64,000 bases of DNA, from assembly GCF_029892105.1 (NCBI RefSeq), contig NZ_JARZAJ010000011.1, positions 62,001-126,000 on the forward strand. The letters run 5' to 3'. The translations under genes were made by a program, and so were the position numbers. The DNA is from Kitasatospora sp. GP82. Lineage in GTDB: Bacteria; Actinomycetota; Actinomycetes; Streptomycetales; Streptomycetaceae. Below are positions 25,129 to 34,095 of the stretch, piece after piece. The notes under the pieces are model-generated. The model was not told where the DNA came from, did no database searches, and worked only from the letters and a program-made list of their open reading frames with translations. Position 1 is the stretch's first letter. Every line of letters begins with the position of its first letter.

Positions 25129-26210
25129 TCCGGCCGGTTCTGCGCACTCGTGCGCTCGGCCGGGCCCTGCTGGCCCGCCAGCATCTGCTCGCCCGGAGCG
25201 CGATGGACGCGGCCGCCATGGTCGCGCACCTCGGCGGCCTCCAGGCCCAGGCCGTCCCCGACCCGCCCTACCTCGGCCTCTGGTCACGGCTGGACGGCTT
25301 CCGTCCGCAGCGGCTCAGCGAGTTGATCGAACGCCGCGAGGCGGTCAGGATCGCCCTGCACCGGAGCACCATCCACCTGGTGACGGCCGAGGACTGCCTG
25401 ACGCTCCGTCCGGTCCTCCAGCCGGTGCTGGAGCGGGGGTTCGCGGGCAACTGGAGAAAGCGCCTGGCCGGTGCCGACCTCGACGCCGTCGCCGCGCAGG
25501 CCAGGGTGCTGGTCGAGCAGGAGCCGCGCACCTTCGAGCAGTTGGGCGGGCTGCTCGCGCCCGGCTTCCCGGGATCCGAACCGGCCGCGCTGGCCCAGGC
25601 CGCCCGGACGAGGCTGGCGCTGGTGCAGGTACCGCCGCGCGGCATCTGGGGGCGCAGCGGCCCGGCCGCGCACACCACAGCCGAACACTGGCTGCGCCGA
25701 CCGCTCGACCCGGCGCCTTCGGTGGAGCGGCTGGTCCTGCGCTACCTCGCCGCCTTCGGCCCGGCGAGCGCCGCCGATGTGCAGAAGTGGTGCGGACTGA
25801 CCGGACTCGGCTCCGTACTGACGCGCCTCGCCCCGCAGTTGGAGCTCTTCCACGACGAGCGGGGCCGCATCCTCTACGACCTGCCGCAGGCGCCCCGCCC
25901 GTCCGAGGACACACCCGCGCCGGTGCGCCTGCTGGCACCCTTCGACAACCTGCTGCTCTCGCACGCGGACCGCACCCGCGTCCTGCCCGAGGAGTACCGG
26001 CCCCGGGTGATGACCAGGAACGGGATCGTGCTCGGCTCCGTCCTGGTGGACGGTCTGGTCGCGGGCAGTTGGCGGCTGGCCGAGGGCACGCTGCGGGTAC
26101 GGCCGTTCGTCAGGCTGCGGCGGGCGGAGCACGCCGAGGTCACGGCGGAGGGCGAGCGGCTGCTCGCCTTCACGGGCGGGGAGCGGATAGTGGTGGATCC
26201 GGCGGAGTGA
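25125..26210 (+). CDS. AlkZ/YcaQ-type winged-helix DNA-glycosylase-like protein
   Basis: A 361-residue member of the winged-helix family that includes the AlkZ and YcaQ DNA glycosylases. GLQAQAVPDPPYLGLWSR carries the QxQ catalytic signature (residues about 44-46). IALHRSTIHLVTAEDCL, the central FGPASAADVQKWCGL and the C-terminal LLLSHADRTRV are family hallmarks. It may remove alkylated or cross-linked bases, but Q-x-Q families include proteins without proven activity. It is translationally coupled to the phosphodiesterase gene. Confidence 0.82.
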   Translation: MIRPVLRTRALGRALLARQHLLARSAMDAAAMVAHLGGLQAQAVPDPPYLGLWSRLDGFRPQRLSELIERREAVRIALHRSTIHLVTAEDCLTLRPVLQPVLERGFAGNWRKRLAGADLDAVAAQARVLVEQEPRTFEQLGGLLAPGFPGSEPAALAQAARTRLALVQVPPRGIWGRSGPAAHTTAEHWLRRPLDPAPSVERLVLRYLAAFGPASAADVQKWCGLTGLGSVLTRLAPQLELFHDERGRILYDLPQAPRPSEDTPAPVRLLAPFDNLLLSHADRTRVLPEEYRPRVMTRNGIVLGSVLVDGLVAGSWRLAEGTLRVRPFVRLRRAEHAEVTAEGERLLAFTGGERIVVDPAE

Positions 26211-26345
26211 CCGGGCCGGCAGCCCGGGGCGACCAGGGGCCGGCCGGACTCGTAGCCGACCACGCCGAGGGTTTCGAGAGTCGGATATTTCATCAGATCC
26301 TGTGCTGATATGGGGTGATCTGGAGGTTTCGACGCGGGAGACGGT

Positions 26346-27464
26346 ATGCCGGAGGACCCCACGCCCGGAGACGGCACCGGTCCGGCGGGATCCGCAGACC
26401 ACCCCCGGCCGCCGTACGCCGCACTTCCGCCCGCCGTCCGGAGCGCCGCCGCCTGGTCGGCCGCCGTGATCCTCTTCCTGGCGGTGGCCGGGTTCGTCAT
26501 CTACGCCTTCGTCGCCCTGCGGGCCGCCACCGTCCCGGTGATCCTCGCGCTGCTGGCCACCGCGCTGCTCTACCCGGTGATGCTCTGGCTGGTGGGACGC
26601 GGTCTCGGACGCGGCGCGGCGGCCGGGCTGACCTGCGTGGTGCTGGTCCTCGCGGTCTTCGCGGTACTGGCCGTGCTCACCAACTCCCTGGTGCACAGCG
26701 CCCCGCAGATCGCCGACTCGCTGCGGCAGGCCGGCGACCAGCTGGCCGGCTGGCTCGGGCCGCTCGGCGACAAGCTCCGCTACGCGCTCAAGCAGTCCGC
26801 AGGCTCCGGCAGTTCGCTGGTCTCCTCGCTGGCCGACGGTGTCCTCTCCGGGCTCGGGCTGGTCACCCAGCTGATCACCGGCAGCGTGCTCGGGCTGGCC
26901 CTGGTCTTCTTCTTCCTGCGCGACGGACACCGCACCGGCGAGCAGGTCCGGGCGGTACTGCCGGACCACAGGGCCGAGACGGTGATCGCCTGCGGGCGGA
27001 AGGCGTTCGCCGCGATGGCCGGGTTCATGCGCGGCACCACCCTGATTGCGCTGATCGACGCCACCTTCATCACCATCGGTCTGCTCCTCCTCGGCGTGCC
27101 GGGCGCAGCCGGACTCGGCGCGCTGGTGTTCATGGGCGCCTACATCCCCTTCATCGGGGCGTTCCTCTCGGGGACGGTCGCGGTCCTGGTGGCTCTCGCG
27201 GACGGCGGCCTCGGCACCGCGCTGTGGGCGCTCGGGGTGGTGCTCACCGTCCAGATGATCGAGGGCAACATCCTGCAGCCGGTCATCCAGAGCCGCACCG
27301 TCGAACTGCACCCCGCCACCATCATGATCGCTGTGGTGGCGGGCTCCGGTGTGGCCGGGATCCTCGGTGCGCTGCTCGCCGTCCCGCTCAGCGCGGCGGG
27401 CCTCGGCGTCATCTCCGTGCTGCGCGGTACGAGCACCCCGGCCGCCGGGGACTCCGACGGCTGA
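26346..27464 (+). CDS. AI-2E family (PerM/TqsA-type) transporter
   Basis: A 372-residue membrane protein with about seven to eight hydrophobic spans. The central periplasmic-type loop follows residue 100, and the conserved region LGALVFMGAYIPFIGAFLSG near 260 and QMIEGNILQPVIQSRTV near 305 are the family signature. Members export small signals or act in ion/metabolite efflux; the autoinducer-2 name comes from one E. coli member and is not evidence of AI-2 here. ATG at 26346 follows GGGAGACGGT. The gene stands alone. Confidence 0.9.
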   Translation: MPEDPTPGDGTGPAGSADHPRPPYAALPPAVRSAAAWSAAVILFLAVAGFVIYAFVALRAATVPVILALLATALLYPVMLWLVGRGLGRGAAAGLTCVVLVLAVFAVLAVLTNSLVHSAPQIADSLRQAGDQLAGWLGPLGDKLRYALKQSAGSGSSLVSSLADGVLSGLGLVTQLITGSVLGLALVFFFLRDGHRTGEQVRAVLPDHRAETVIACGRKAFAAMAGFMRGTTLIALIDATFITIGLLLLGVPGAAGLGALVFMGAYIPFIGAFLSGTVAVLVALADGGLGTALWALGVVLTVQMIEGNILQPVIQSRTVELHPATIMIAVVAGSGVAGILGALLAVPLSAAGLGVISVLRGTSTPAAGDSDG

Positions 27465-27540
27465 CCTCCGCCCGGCGGACGGTATCGTCGGTGCTCCCTG
27501 CAACAGCAGGTCACAGCAGAGATTGGGGGCGGCAGCAGAC

Positions 27541-28500
27541 GTGGAGTTCCGAGAAGACATCCTGGGTGCACCGTACGAGGCGGCCGAACTGCCGCTGGTC
27601 GCCGACGAGGAGGGCGCCGTCAGCGCGACCCTGGTCCGGCGGCTCGTCCCGGGGTCCCAGCGGGCCGTGCTCTACCTCCACGGCTATACCGACTACTTCT
27701 TCCAGACCAATCTCGCCGATCACTTCGTCGCGGCCGGTTTCTCCTTCTACGCCCTCGACCTGCGCAAGTACGGGCGCTCGCTGAGGCCGCACCAGTCGCC
27801 GAACTTCGTCCGGGACCTGCGGGCCTACGACGAGGAGCTGGACGAGGCCGTCCGGATCATCCGGGAGATCGACGGGCACACGCAGCTGCTGCTCAACGGC
27901 CACTCCACCGGCGGGCTGATCGCCGCCCTGTGGGCCGCTCGCCGAGCGCGGCGCGGACTGATCGACGGGCTCTTCCTGAACAGCCCCTTCCTGTCGATGC
28001 CCGCGGCCCCGGCGATCCGCACCCTCGGCGCCCCGGCCGTCGAGGCGATCGGCCGGCTCGCCGCCACTCGCAAGCTGCCCGCACCGCTCAACCCGCACTA
28101 CGTACACAGCCTGCACCGCGACCACCGCGGTGAGTGGGACTTCGACCTCACCCTCAAGCCCGCCGAGGGCTTCCCGCTCTTCGCGGGCTGGCTGGCCGCC
28201 ATCCAGCGCGGGCACCGTCAGATCCGGCACGGTCTCGCGATCGACTGCCCGGTCCTGCTGATGGCCTCCACCGCCTCCACCCTGACCGCCAAGTGGGATC
28301 CGGCGCTGCTCCGCACCGACGCGGTGCTCCGAGCCGACGACATCGCCGCCCTCGCGCCCCGCCTCGGACGCCATGTGACCACCGTCCGGATCGAGGGCGG
28401 GATGCACGACCTGGTCCTCTCCGGCGAGCAGGCCCGTGCGCAGGTCTTCGCCGAGCTGGACCGCTGGCTCGCCGCCTACCTCCCGGCACCGACCGCATGA
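27541..28500 (+). CDS. Alpha/beta hydrolase (lysophospholipase-like)
   Basis: A 319-residue alpha/beta hydrolase. The oxyanion stretch is VLYLHGYTDYFFQ, the nucleophile elbow GHSTGGLIAA (serine), and the catalytic His lies near the C-terminus in EGGMHDLVLS. The lid region is short and the shape is like serine aminopeptidase S33/monoacylglycerol-lipase proteins, which hydrolyse lipid esters. GTG at 27541 is taken because similarity starts there; upstream in-frame codons belong to the previous gene region. Substrate unknown. Confidence 0.88.
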   Translation: MEFREDILGAPYEAAELPLVADEEGAVSATLVRRLVPGSQRAVLYLHGYTDYFFQTNLADHFVAAGFSFYALDLRKYGRSLRPHQSPNFVRDLRAYDEELDEAVRIIREIDGHTQLLLNGHSTGGLIAALWAARRARRGLIDGLFLNSPFLSMPAAPAIRTLGAPAVEAIGRLAATRKLPAPLNPHYVHSLHRDHRGEWDFDLTLKPAEGFPLFAGWLAAIQRGHRQIRHGLAIDCPVLLMASTASTLTAKWDPALLRTDAVLRADDIAALAPRLGRHVTTVRIEGGMHDLVLSGEQARAQVFAELDRWLAAYLPAPTA

Positions 28501-28657
28501 GCGGGAGGCCCGGGGTACGCGGCGCGGCGCGGGCAGCACTCCACGGAGGCGCAGGGCGCCCGCGCCCGCACTTGATCGAGCCGAGCCCCGAGTCCGCGAT
28601 GCAGTGCCTGGTTGCCGGGTGCCGCGAAGCGGCCGGCGTGTGCAAGAAGGAGCGAGT

Positions 28658-29521
28658 ATGAGCGACCAGCCGGAACCGGAGGCCGACGAGCGCCGTCCGG
28701 TCGAGCGCAGGGTCGCCCTCGGCACAGCGAAGCTGATGCCCGACATCGACCGCGAGCAGGGCTGGCTGCTGACCCTGGACGGGACCCCGCAGTCGTACGT
28801 GGACCTCGCCGACCCGGCCTACCTCGAATTCGAGTACATCCAGCGGCTCGCCCACCTCGTCGACGCCCTCGCCCCCGAAGGCCGGCCGCTGGACGCCCTG
28901 CACCTGGGCGGCGGCGCACTCACCATCCCCCGCTACCTGACCGCCACCCGTCCTGGCTCCCGCCAACGGGTGGTCGAGGTGGACGGGCCGCTGATACAGC
29001 TGATCGCCGACCACCTGCCCTGGCCGTCCGGCATCGAGGTCGCCGTCGCCGACGCCCGCGACGGTCTGCGGGACGCCCCGGCCGCCGGCGCGGACCTGGT
29101 GGTCGCGGACGTCTTCCGCGGCTCGCGCACTCCCGCCCACCTCACCTCGGTCGAGTTCCTCCGGCTGACGGCGGCCGCCCTGCGCCCCGGCGGCTGCTAC
29201 GCCGCCAACCTGGCCGACGGCCCGCCGCTCGCCTTCGCCAAGGCCCAGGCCGCGACCGTCAGCGCCGTCTTCCCGTACACCTGCCTGGCCGCCGAACCGT
29301 CCGTGCTGCGCGGCCGTCGTTACGGCAACATCCTGCTGATCGGCTCCGATCGCCCGCTGCCGGTCGAGGCGCTCAGCCGGCGCCTGGCCGCCGACCCCTT
29401 CCCGGCCAGGCTCTGCGACGGTCCGGACCTCGCCGAACTGATCGGCCGCACGGCACCCGTCAGCGACGCGGACGCCCAGGACTCCCCACCACCCCCGGAC
29501 GGCGCGTTCAGCATCGGCTGA
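28658..29521 (+). CDS. Spermidine-synthase-like methyltransferase-fold protein (intact copy)
   Basis: A 287-residue Rossmann-fold protein of the spermidine synthase/fused SpeE-like group found in actinomycetes. ALHLGGGALTIPRYLT is the nucleotide-binding glycine loop, VVEVDGPLIQLI the acidic strand, and ADLVVADVF the third motif. True aminopropyltransferases keep a conserved catalytic Asp and polyamine site that I cannot confirm, so the reaction is uncertain. AAGGAG lies seven bases upstream of the ATG. A methyltransferase fragment follows 59 bp later; the degraded remains of a second copy of this gene lie at 30043-30230. Confidence 0.82.
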   Translation: MSDQPEPEADERRPVERRVALGTAKLMPDIDREQGWLLTLDGTPQSYVDLADPAYLEFEYIQRLAHLVDALAPEGRPLDALHLGGGALTIPRYLTATRPGSRQRVVEVDGPLIQLIADHLPWPSGIEVAVADARDGLRDAPAAGADLVVADVFRGSRTPAHLTSVEFLRLTAAALRPGGCYAANLADGPPLAFAKAQAATVSAVFPYTCLAAEPSVLRGRRYGNILLIGSDRPLPVEALSRRLAADPFPARLCDGPDLAELIGRTAPVSDADAQDSPPPPDGAFSIG

Positions 29522-29580
29522 CCGGTACGGCGCCCGGTCGGTGCCAGAATGCCCAGGTCGACCAGGTGAAGGAGGGTCAG

Positions 29581-30075
29581 ATGGCGCTGGACCAACCCGA
29601 GCAGAGCCCGACAGCCCCGGGGGCCCAGGAACCGGCGGCCCTGGTGAAGCCGGAGCTGGACGCCGTCCCGGAGACCGCACTCTGGACGCTCTACTACCGG
29701 GCCCTGGAGGCCCGCCGCCCCGACGGTCTGCTCGACGACCCCAAGGCGGTCGGGCTGGTCGAGCGGATCGACTTCCCCTTCGCCGAGCGCTTCGGCACCG
29801 GCAGCAGCCTCCTCCTCCGGCTCCAGGCCCTGCGGGTCGCCTCCTTCGACCGCGAGGTGTCCGACTTCCTCGACCGCTGCCCGCGGGGCACCGTCGTCTG
29901 CCTCGGCGAGGGCCTGGAGACGCAGTACTGGCGTGTCGACAACGGCCGTGCGAACTGGCTCTCGGCCGACCTGCCCGAGACCGTCGCCCTGCGCGAGCGC
30001 CTGCTGCCGCCCGTCGCGCGACCCATCGTGCTGCGGACCCAGGTGATGCGCGAAGCTGGTTATGTAACGTGTTGA
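29581..30075 (+). pseudogene. Truncated LCM-type methyltransferase (5' part of a duplicated gene)
   Basis: The first about 150 codons match the intact methyltransferase at 30337-31203 closely (for example VPETALWTLYYRALEARRPD and VVCLGEGLETQYWRVDNG). Similarity stops near 30042, after ALRERLLPPVARP, and the frame then runs a few codons into another gene's remains and terminates. The SAM-binding core strands after motif I are missing, so it is most likely inactive. AAGGAGG precedes the ATG, so it may still be translated. Confidence 0.85.
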
Positions 30076-30230
30076 TGATCGGCACGGATAGGCGGTGCCG
30101 ACCAGGCGCCGGCCCGTCGGCCGGCCGCCGACTCGTTCCCGGCCCGTCGGCTGGTCGGCTCGGCCGCAGTGGTGGCTGACACCGGCCGGTTTCTCTCAGC
30201 AACCGCCGACGGGCGTTCGGCATCGGCTGA
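30043..30230 (+). pseudogene. Remnant of a second spermidine-synthase-like gene (3' end)
   Basis: In a frame shifted from the truncated methyltransferase, NVLMIGTDR (from about 30067) matches NILLIGSDR of the intact synthase-like protein, and the nucleotides continue to align weakly through GAGC/CCGGCC-rich sequence to a shared ending GGCATCGGCTGA. The spacer after it (TGCCAGACTG) also resembles the one after the intact copy (TGCCAGAATG). Only the 3' fifth of the gene survives, with frameshifts and a stop at 30179. Confidence 0.7.
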
Positions 30231-30336
30231 GCAGGCCGGCGACCTGACCTGATGCCAGACTGTTCGGTGAACCTCTGCCGATCTATGTGTTCCCCTTCTG
30301 CCGCTCTCGATTCCGCCCGCTCCCGAGGAGACCCGC

Positions 30337-31203
30337 GTGGCCTTTGACGAACCGTCGGCACCATCGCCGACCGGAATGCTGTCGGCCGAGCTCAGTGCTG
30401 TGCCCGAGACCGCGCTCTGGACGCTGTATCAGCGTGCCGTCGAGGCCCGCCGGCCGGACGCGGTGCTGTTCGATCCGAAGGCCGTGGAGCTGGTCGACCG
30501 GATTGACTACCCGTTCGCTGATCGGTTTGGCACCAGCGGCACTCTGGCCCAGCTGCAGGCGCTGCGGGTGGCTTGCTTCGACCGTGAGGTGGCGGACTTC
30601 CTGCTGCGGGAGCCGCGTGGCACTGTGGTGTGCCTGGGGGATGGGCTGGAGACCCAGTACTGGCGGGTCGACAACGGCCGGGCCCGGTGGATCACCGTGG
30701 ACCTGCCCGAGTTGGTGGCGCTGCGGGAGGAGCTGCTGCCGCCCGGGCCGCGGCAGCGCTATCTGGCCGCTGACGTCACCGAGCTGGGGTGGGCCGAGGA
30801 GGTTGACCGCAGCCGTGAGGTATTGGTCACCGCGCAGGGCCTGTTGATGTATCTCCAGCCGGCCCGGGTGCGGGCCCTGATCGGGGGCTGTGCCGAGCTG
30901 TTCCCGGGTGGCTCGATGGTGCTGGACGCCGTGCCGCGCTGGTTCAGCCGGCTCACATTGAGCGGCAAGATGCGTACCCGTGGCTACCAGGCGCCCGCGA
31001 TGCCGTGGGCGATGGACTCGGGTGAGCGGTACAAGCTCCGCACCGCGAGTGCGGCGGTGACGGAGGTGCGGGACGTCCGGCCGACCGGCGGACGCGGGAT
31101 CGTTGGTGCCCTCCTGCCACTCGCGCTGGCCGTCCCACTGCTGGCTACCCGCCGTCCCTCGGTCACCGTCCTGGACTTTGCCGAGCGGCCCGAGCAGTCG
31201 TGA
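30337..31203 (+). CDS. SAM-dependent methyltransferase, LCM/PPM1-like family
   Basis: A 288-residue class I methyltransferase of the leucine-carboxyl-methyltransferase-like family, common in actinomycetes and mycobacteria as O-methyltransferases. Visible: FGTSGTLAQLQALRVACFDR, the SAM loop VVCLGDGLETQYWRVDNG, the acidic VDLPELVALREELLPP and AQGLLMYLQP. C-terminal part is less conserved and ends PSVTVLDFAERPEQS. Substrate unknown. It is the intact partner of the truncated gene at 29581; codon use includes more A/T than the surrounding genes. Confidence 0.85.
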   Translation: MAFDEPSAPSPTGMLSAELSAVPETALWTLYQRAVEARRPDAVLFDPKAVELVDRIDYPFADRFGTSGTLAQLQALRVACFDREVADFLLREPRGTVVCLGDGLETQYWRVDNGRARWITVDLPELVALREELLPPGPRQRYLAADVTELGWAEEVDRSREVLVTAQGLLMYLQPARVRALIGGCAELFPGGSMVLDAVPRWFSRLTLSGKMRTRGYQAPAMPWAMDSGERYKLRTASAAVTEVRDVRPTGGRGIVGALLPLALAVPLLATRRPSVTVLDFAERPEQS

Positions 31204-31323
31204 CGGGCGGAATGGTGGGACCCACCCGACTGAAACGAGGCGCGCGGTGGTTGGACGGCGACGCTGCTGCGACGTGCTCTGGTGAGGGCAACGTAGAGCG
31301 AACGATGATCTTCGTTCCGTGGG

Positions 31324-31617
31324 TTGAGGCCGTTCTGTAGGGCAGCTGTATCGGCCTTGTCCAACCTGACTCCGACAGAGTTCCACTCTCAGATCGCCTC
31401 TTGGGCTTGGCCTACTCGCGACTTGATGGCCAGGGGCAGAACATGCGGGTCCAACGTCCACAAGGTGCTCCACCGCCGGGCGAGGACCACCACCCTGCCG
31501 ATCACCACCAGCCACCCCGACGGCTACCTCTGGAAGCGCAACCACGTTGCCGACTGGCTCGCGACCGCCCCCGCGGTGTGGATCGACGACGACTTCACCC
31601 CGCTCGACCACCAATGA
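31324..31617 (+). pseudogene. HAD-domain-like protein fragment, truncated near the IS256 region
   Basis: The last about 40 codons read DGYLWKRNHVADWLATAP then AVWIDDDFTPLDHQ, which resembles the C-terminal part of small HAD-like proteins of actinomycetes, where an Asp-Asp motif near a late strand is acidic. The frame stops at TGA 31615-31617, exactly where the mobile-element region begins, so the 3' end was probably lost by insertion. The upstream 60 codons are not convincing. Treat as a relic. Confidence 0.45.
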
Positions 31618-31643
31618 GCTAATTCCATCCTGAAGTCCGCAGG

Positions 31644-32120
31644 TCATGGGGGCTGGCGTGGCGCGGGGTCGGGGTGCTCGGGCCGTTCGCGGGCTGGGTT
31701 TGAGGCGGTGATCTCGGCTGCGGCGAGGCAGGCTTCCTCGCGCACATCCCGGTCGGGATGCTCGAGGAAGGACTCGACCATCGGTAGCGCCTTGGGGGCG
31801 TGCGTGGCGCCGAGGATGTAGATCGCGTGCCCGAGGAGTTCGGGTTCCATTGTCGGCATGGCAGCCGCCAGCGGTTCGACGAGGTCAAGGTGCAGGCTGT
31901 GGTGGTTGACCGCCTCGCTGACCGCGTTCAGAGCGGACTCCCGAACCCGGGTGATGGGTTCGTTGACGGCCAGGCTGACCAGACGCCCGACGACCAGGCG
32001 GGCCGTGTCCGTGTCCAGGGCGGTGCCGCGCAGCAGATCCCCGAGCGAGGCGGCGGCGACGTCACGCCAGCCCGGATCGCGGTCGGTCAGGGCTTCCAGT
32101 GCAGCGAACATGTCCTTCAC
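31644..32120 (-). CDS. HEAT-repeat-like protein downstream of transposase
   Basis: A 158-residue (GTG at 32120) or 155-residue (ATG at 32111) helical protein with HEAT/ARM-type repeat pattern, for example RDPGWRDVAAASLGDLL, TRVRESALNAVSEAV and DRDVREEACLAAAEI, each a helix pair with a central Arg/Asp. Its GTG overlaps the transposase stop (GTGA), so the two are translationally coupled. Such solenoids bind proteins; no function is known in transposition. It ends within about 25 bp of the probable left limit of the element. Possibly a passenger gene carried by this insertion element. Confidence 0.75.
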   Translation of the reverse strand: MKDMFAALEALTDRDPGWRDVAAASLGDLLRGTALDTDTARLVVGRLVSLAVNEPITRVRESALNAVSEAVNHHSLHLDLVEPLAAAMPTMEPELLGHAIYILGATHAPKALPMVESFLEHPDRDVREEACLAAAEITASNPARERPEHPDPAPRQPP

Positions 32121-33367
32121 GCGGCCACCTCGGTGCGCTCGACCAGGATGCCGTTCTCGAACCGGGCTCCCGCACGGACAAGAGGCACCAGGTGGGCGCC
32201 GGTGATCGCACGCCATCGCGCCTGGGCGGATTCGACGAGCTTGAACACCATCGTGAGGGCCGCGGCCGGGCCGCCGGCCCCGCGGGTGACCTTGGTGCGG
32301 AGCTTGACCGTGGAGAACGTCGACTCGATCGGATTCGTGGTCCGCAGGTGAACCCAGTGCTCGGCCGGGAAGTCGTAGAACGCCAGCAGTTCCTCCTGGT
32401 CGTCGGTGATCTTTGCGACGGCCTTGGGCCACTTGGCACCGTAGGTGCGGGCGAACGCCTCGATCGCCTTCTCGGCGTGCGCGCGGTCCTCCGCGTTGTA
32501 GATCTCCTGCATCGCCTTCGTCGCGCCCGGTTGTGCGGACTTCGGCAGGCAGTTCGTGACATTCCGGGCCTTGTGAACCCAGCAGCGCTGATGGCGAGCG
32601 GCCGGGAAGACCTCGGCGAGTGCCTTCCACAGGCCCATCGCGCCGTCGCCGATGACGAGCTCGGGGTCTCGCATGCCGCGTCGGCGGCAGTCGCGCAGCA
32701 GGTCGGCCCAGGACTCGGTGGACTCCCGCAGCCCCTCAGCCAGCGCGATCAGCTCCTTGGTGCCGTCCAGGCGGACGCCGAGCAGGACCAGGACGCACGA
32801 GTGCGCCTGACCAAGCCGGACCTTCGGGTGGACCCCGTCGGCCCATACGTAGACGAAGTCGCGGTCGGACAGATCCCGCTCCTGGAAGCCGGCGTGGTCG
32901 TCGCTCCACTGCTTCGTCAGCCGGGTGACGGTCGCGGGCGACAGGCCGGCCGTGCCGCCGAGGAACTGCTCCAGTGCGGGACCGAAGTCCCCTGACGACA
33001 GTCCGTGCAGGTAGAGCAGCGGCAGGACCTCCGAGATCTTCGGCGACTTGCGGCACCACGGCGCGAGGATCTTCGAGGAGAACCGCTTGCGCTCGCCGGT
33101 CTTGTCGTCGATGCGGCGGTCGTTCAGGCAAGGCGCGGTGACCTCGACCGGGCCGGCCGCGGTGACCACCGTGCGGGGCCGGTGGTGACCGTTGCGGACC
33201 ACCAGACGCCGTCCATGCTCGTCGGTCTCGGCCGCCAACTCGGCTATGTACTGATTGACTTCCGCCTCCAGCGCGGCAGCCAGCATCCGGCGGGCGCCCT
33301 CGCGGACGATCTCGTCGATCAGGGAACCGGACTGGGTGGAGCCGTCATCGGTGACTACGCTGAGCAC
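32117..33367 (-). mobile_element. IS256 (mutator) family transposase gene
   Basis: A 416-residue transposase, GTG 33367 as its own start. IS256 hallmarks: acidic residues in YVWADGVHPKVRLG and VIGDGAMGLWKAL, the C/H signature RHQRCWVHKARNVTNCLPKS, and the catalytic Glu in RTTNPIESTFSTVKLRTK. Length agrees with intact IS256 transposases, so it is likely active or recent. The same frame continues without a stop into upstream HTH-coding sequence (to 33862), giving a potential 581-residue fusion. No convincing terminal inverted repeats or target duplication were found by eye. Confidence 0.9.
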
Positions 33368-33443
33368 GGGCGTACCTTCCCGACCCACGCTGCAACGCGG
33401 GCCTACTCGGAGACCATCACGGATCATTCGGGAAGGTGCGCCC
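33368..33443. repeat. Inverted repeat just upstream of the transposase start
   Basis: GGGCGTACCTTCCCGA (33368-33383) and TCGGGAAGGTGCGCCC (33428-33443) are complementary apart from one base and are separated by 44 bp. They lie between the transposase GTG and the HTH-coding sequence, where the right end of the insertion element is expected. They could be an element end duplicated in inverted form or a hairpin that limits transcription into the transposase. Confidence 0.5.
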
Positions 33444-33862
33444 TCCGCGTCCCTCCCCGCACCGATCCACAAATCCTGAGCGTTGCTCGGCGGCTCGACG
33501 GCGGAGCGCGAAGCCGGCACCGGCGGTTCGGCCGACTGCTGCCGCATCTGGATGCGCTGCCAGGCCAACTGCCAGCGTGCGAGTTCCTCGGCGGACGCGC
33601 CGAAGGCAGTGACCAGCGCCAACACCCGTTCCAGGGGCGGGAGACGAATCCGCTGATGGCTCAGGTCTCCCGAAAGGGTGCTGCGTGGAAGGCCGGTGCG
33701 GCGCTCGAGTTCGCGCAGCGATGGGCTGCCCGACCATACCTTGAACGCCTGGAGTCGGCGAACGAACTCCTGCGGTGTGGTCGCTTCGCCCGGATCGGGC
33801 ATCGTGGCTGAAATCTGCTGCGATAACCGGTCTGGATCCCCGCCGATGTGTTGCCCGGTCAT
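33368..33862 (-). pseudogene. 5' part of an HTH-domain gene, fused in frame to the IS256 transposase
   Basis: From ATG 33862 (AAGGGGGAC upstream) the frame encodes TTPQEFVRRLQAFKVWSGSP and then LRELERRTGLPRSTLSGDL, an XRE-type helix-turn-helix at the N-terminus as in large actinomycete regulatory proteins. After about residue 110 the sequence becomes low-similarity and then runs into the transposase. The usual C-terminal effector domain is missing, so the gene was probably interrupted by the insertion element. An inverted repeat GATCGGC-N7-GCCGATC lies upstream of the ATG. Confidence 0.65.
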
Positions 33863-33878
33863 ATGTCCCCCTTTGAGG

Positions 33879-33899
33879 GATCGGCCCGATCGGCCGATC
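33879..33899. promoter_or_regulatory. Inverted repeat upstream of the HTH fragment
   Basis: GATCGGC and GCCGATC with a 7-base spacer lie 17 bp upstream of the ATG at 33862. It may be an autoregulatory site of the interrupted HTH gene. Confidence 0.35.
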
Positions 33900-34095
33900 C
33901 AGCGTGTGCCGGGGACCATCCTGGCCAACACCAACTGAGCGCTCCATGGCGTTTGCTTGGCGTTCTATGATGCTCTGCTGTCAGGCACCCGCCAGGGCTG
34001 CAGGCTGGGAGTCGCCGACGGGGGTACGCGTCTGGGGCGTCAGGCCGTTCCTGCCGTCGTCACTCCCGCAGAGTGACCACCGTTCGGAGGCGATC

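Noticed and set aside
27349..27540. 64-residue N-terminal extension of the hydrolase at 27541
   Set aside because: It overlaps the end of the AI-2E-type transporter gene and is Arg/Ser-rich without similarity.
33904..34095. 64-residue N-terminal extension of the HTH-NB-ARC-TPR regulator
   Set aside because: No similarity, and GGAGG is placed before ATG 34096, where the HTH domain begins.
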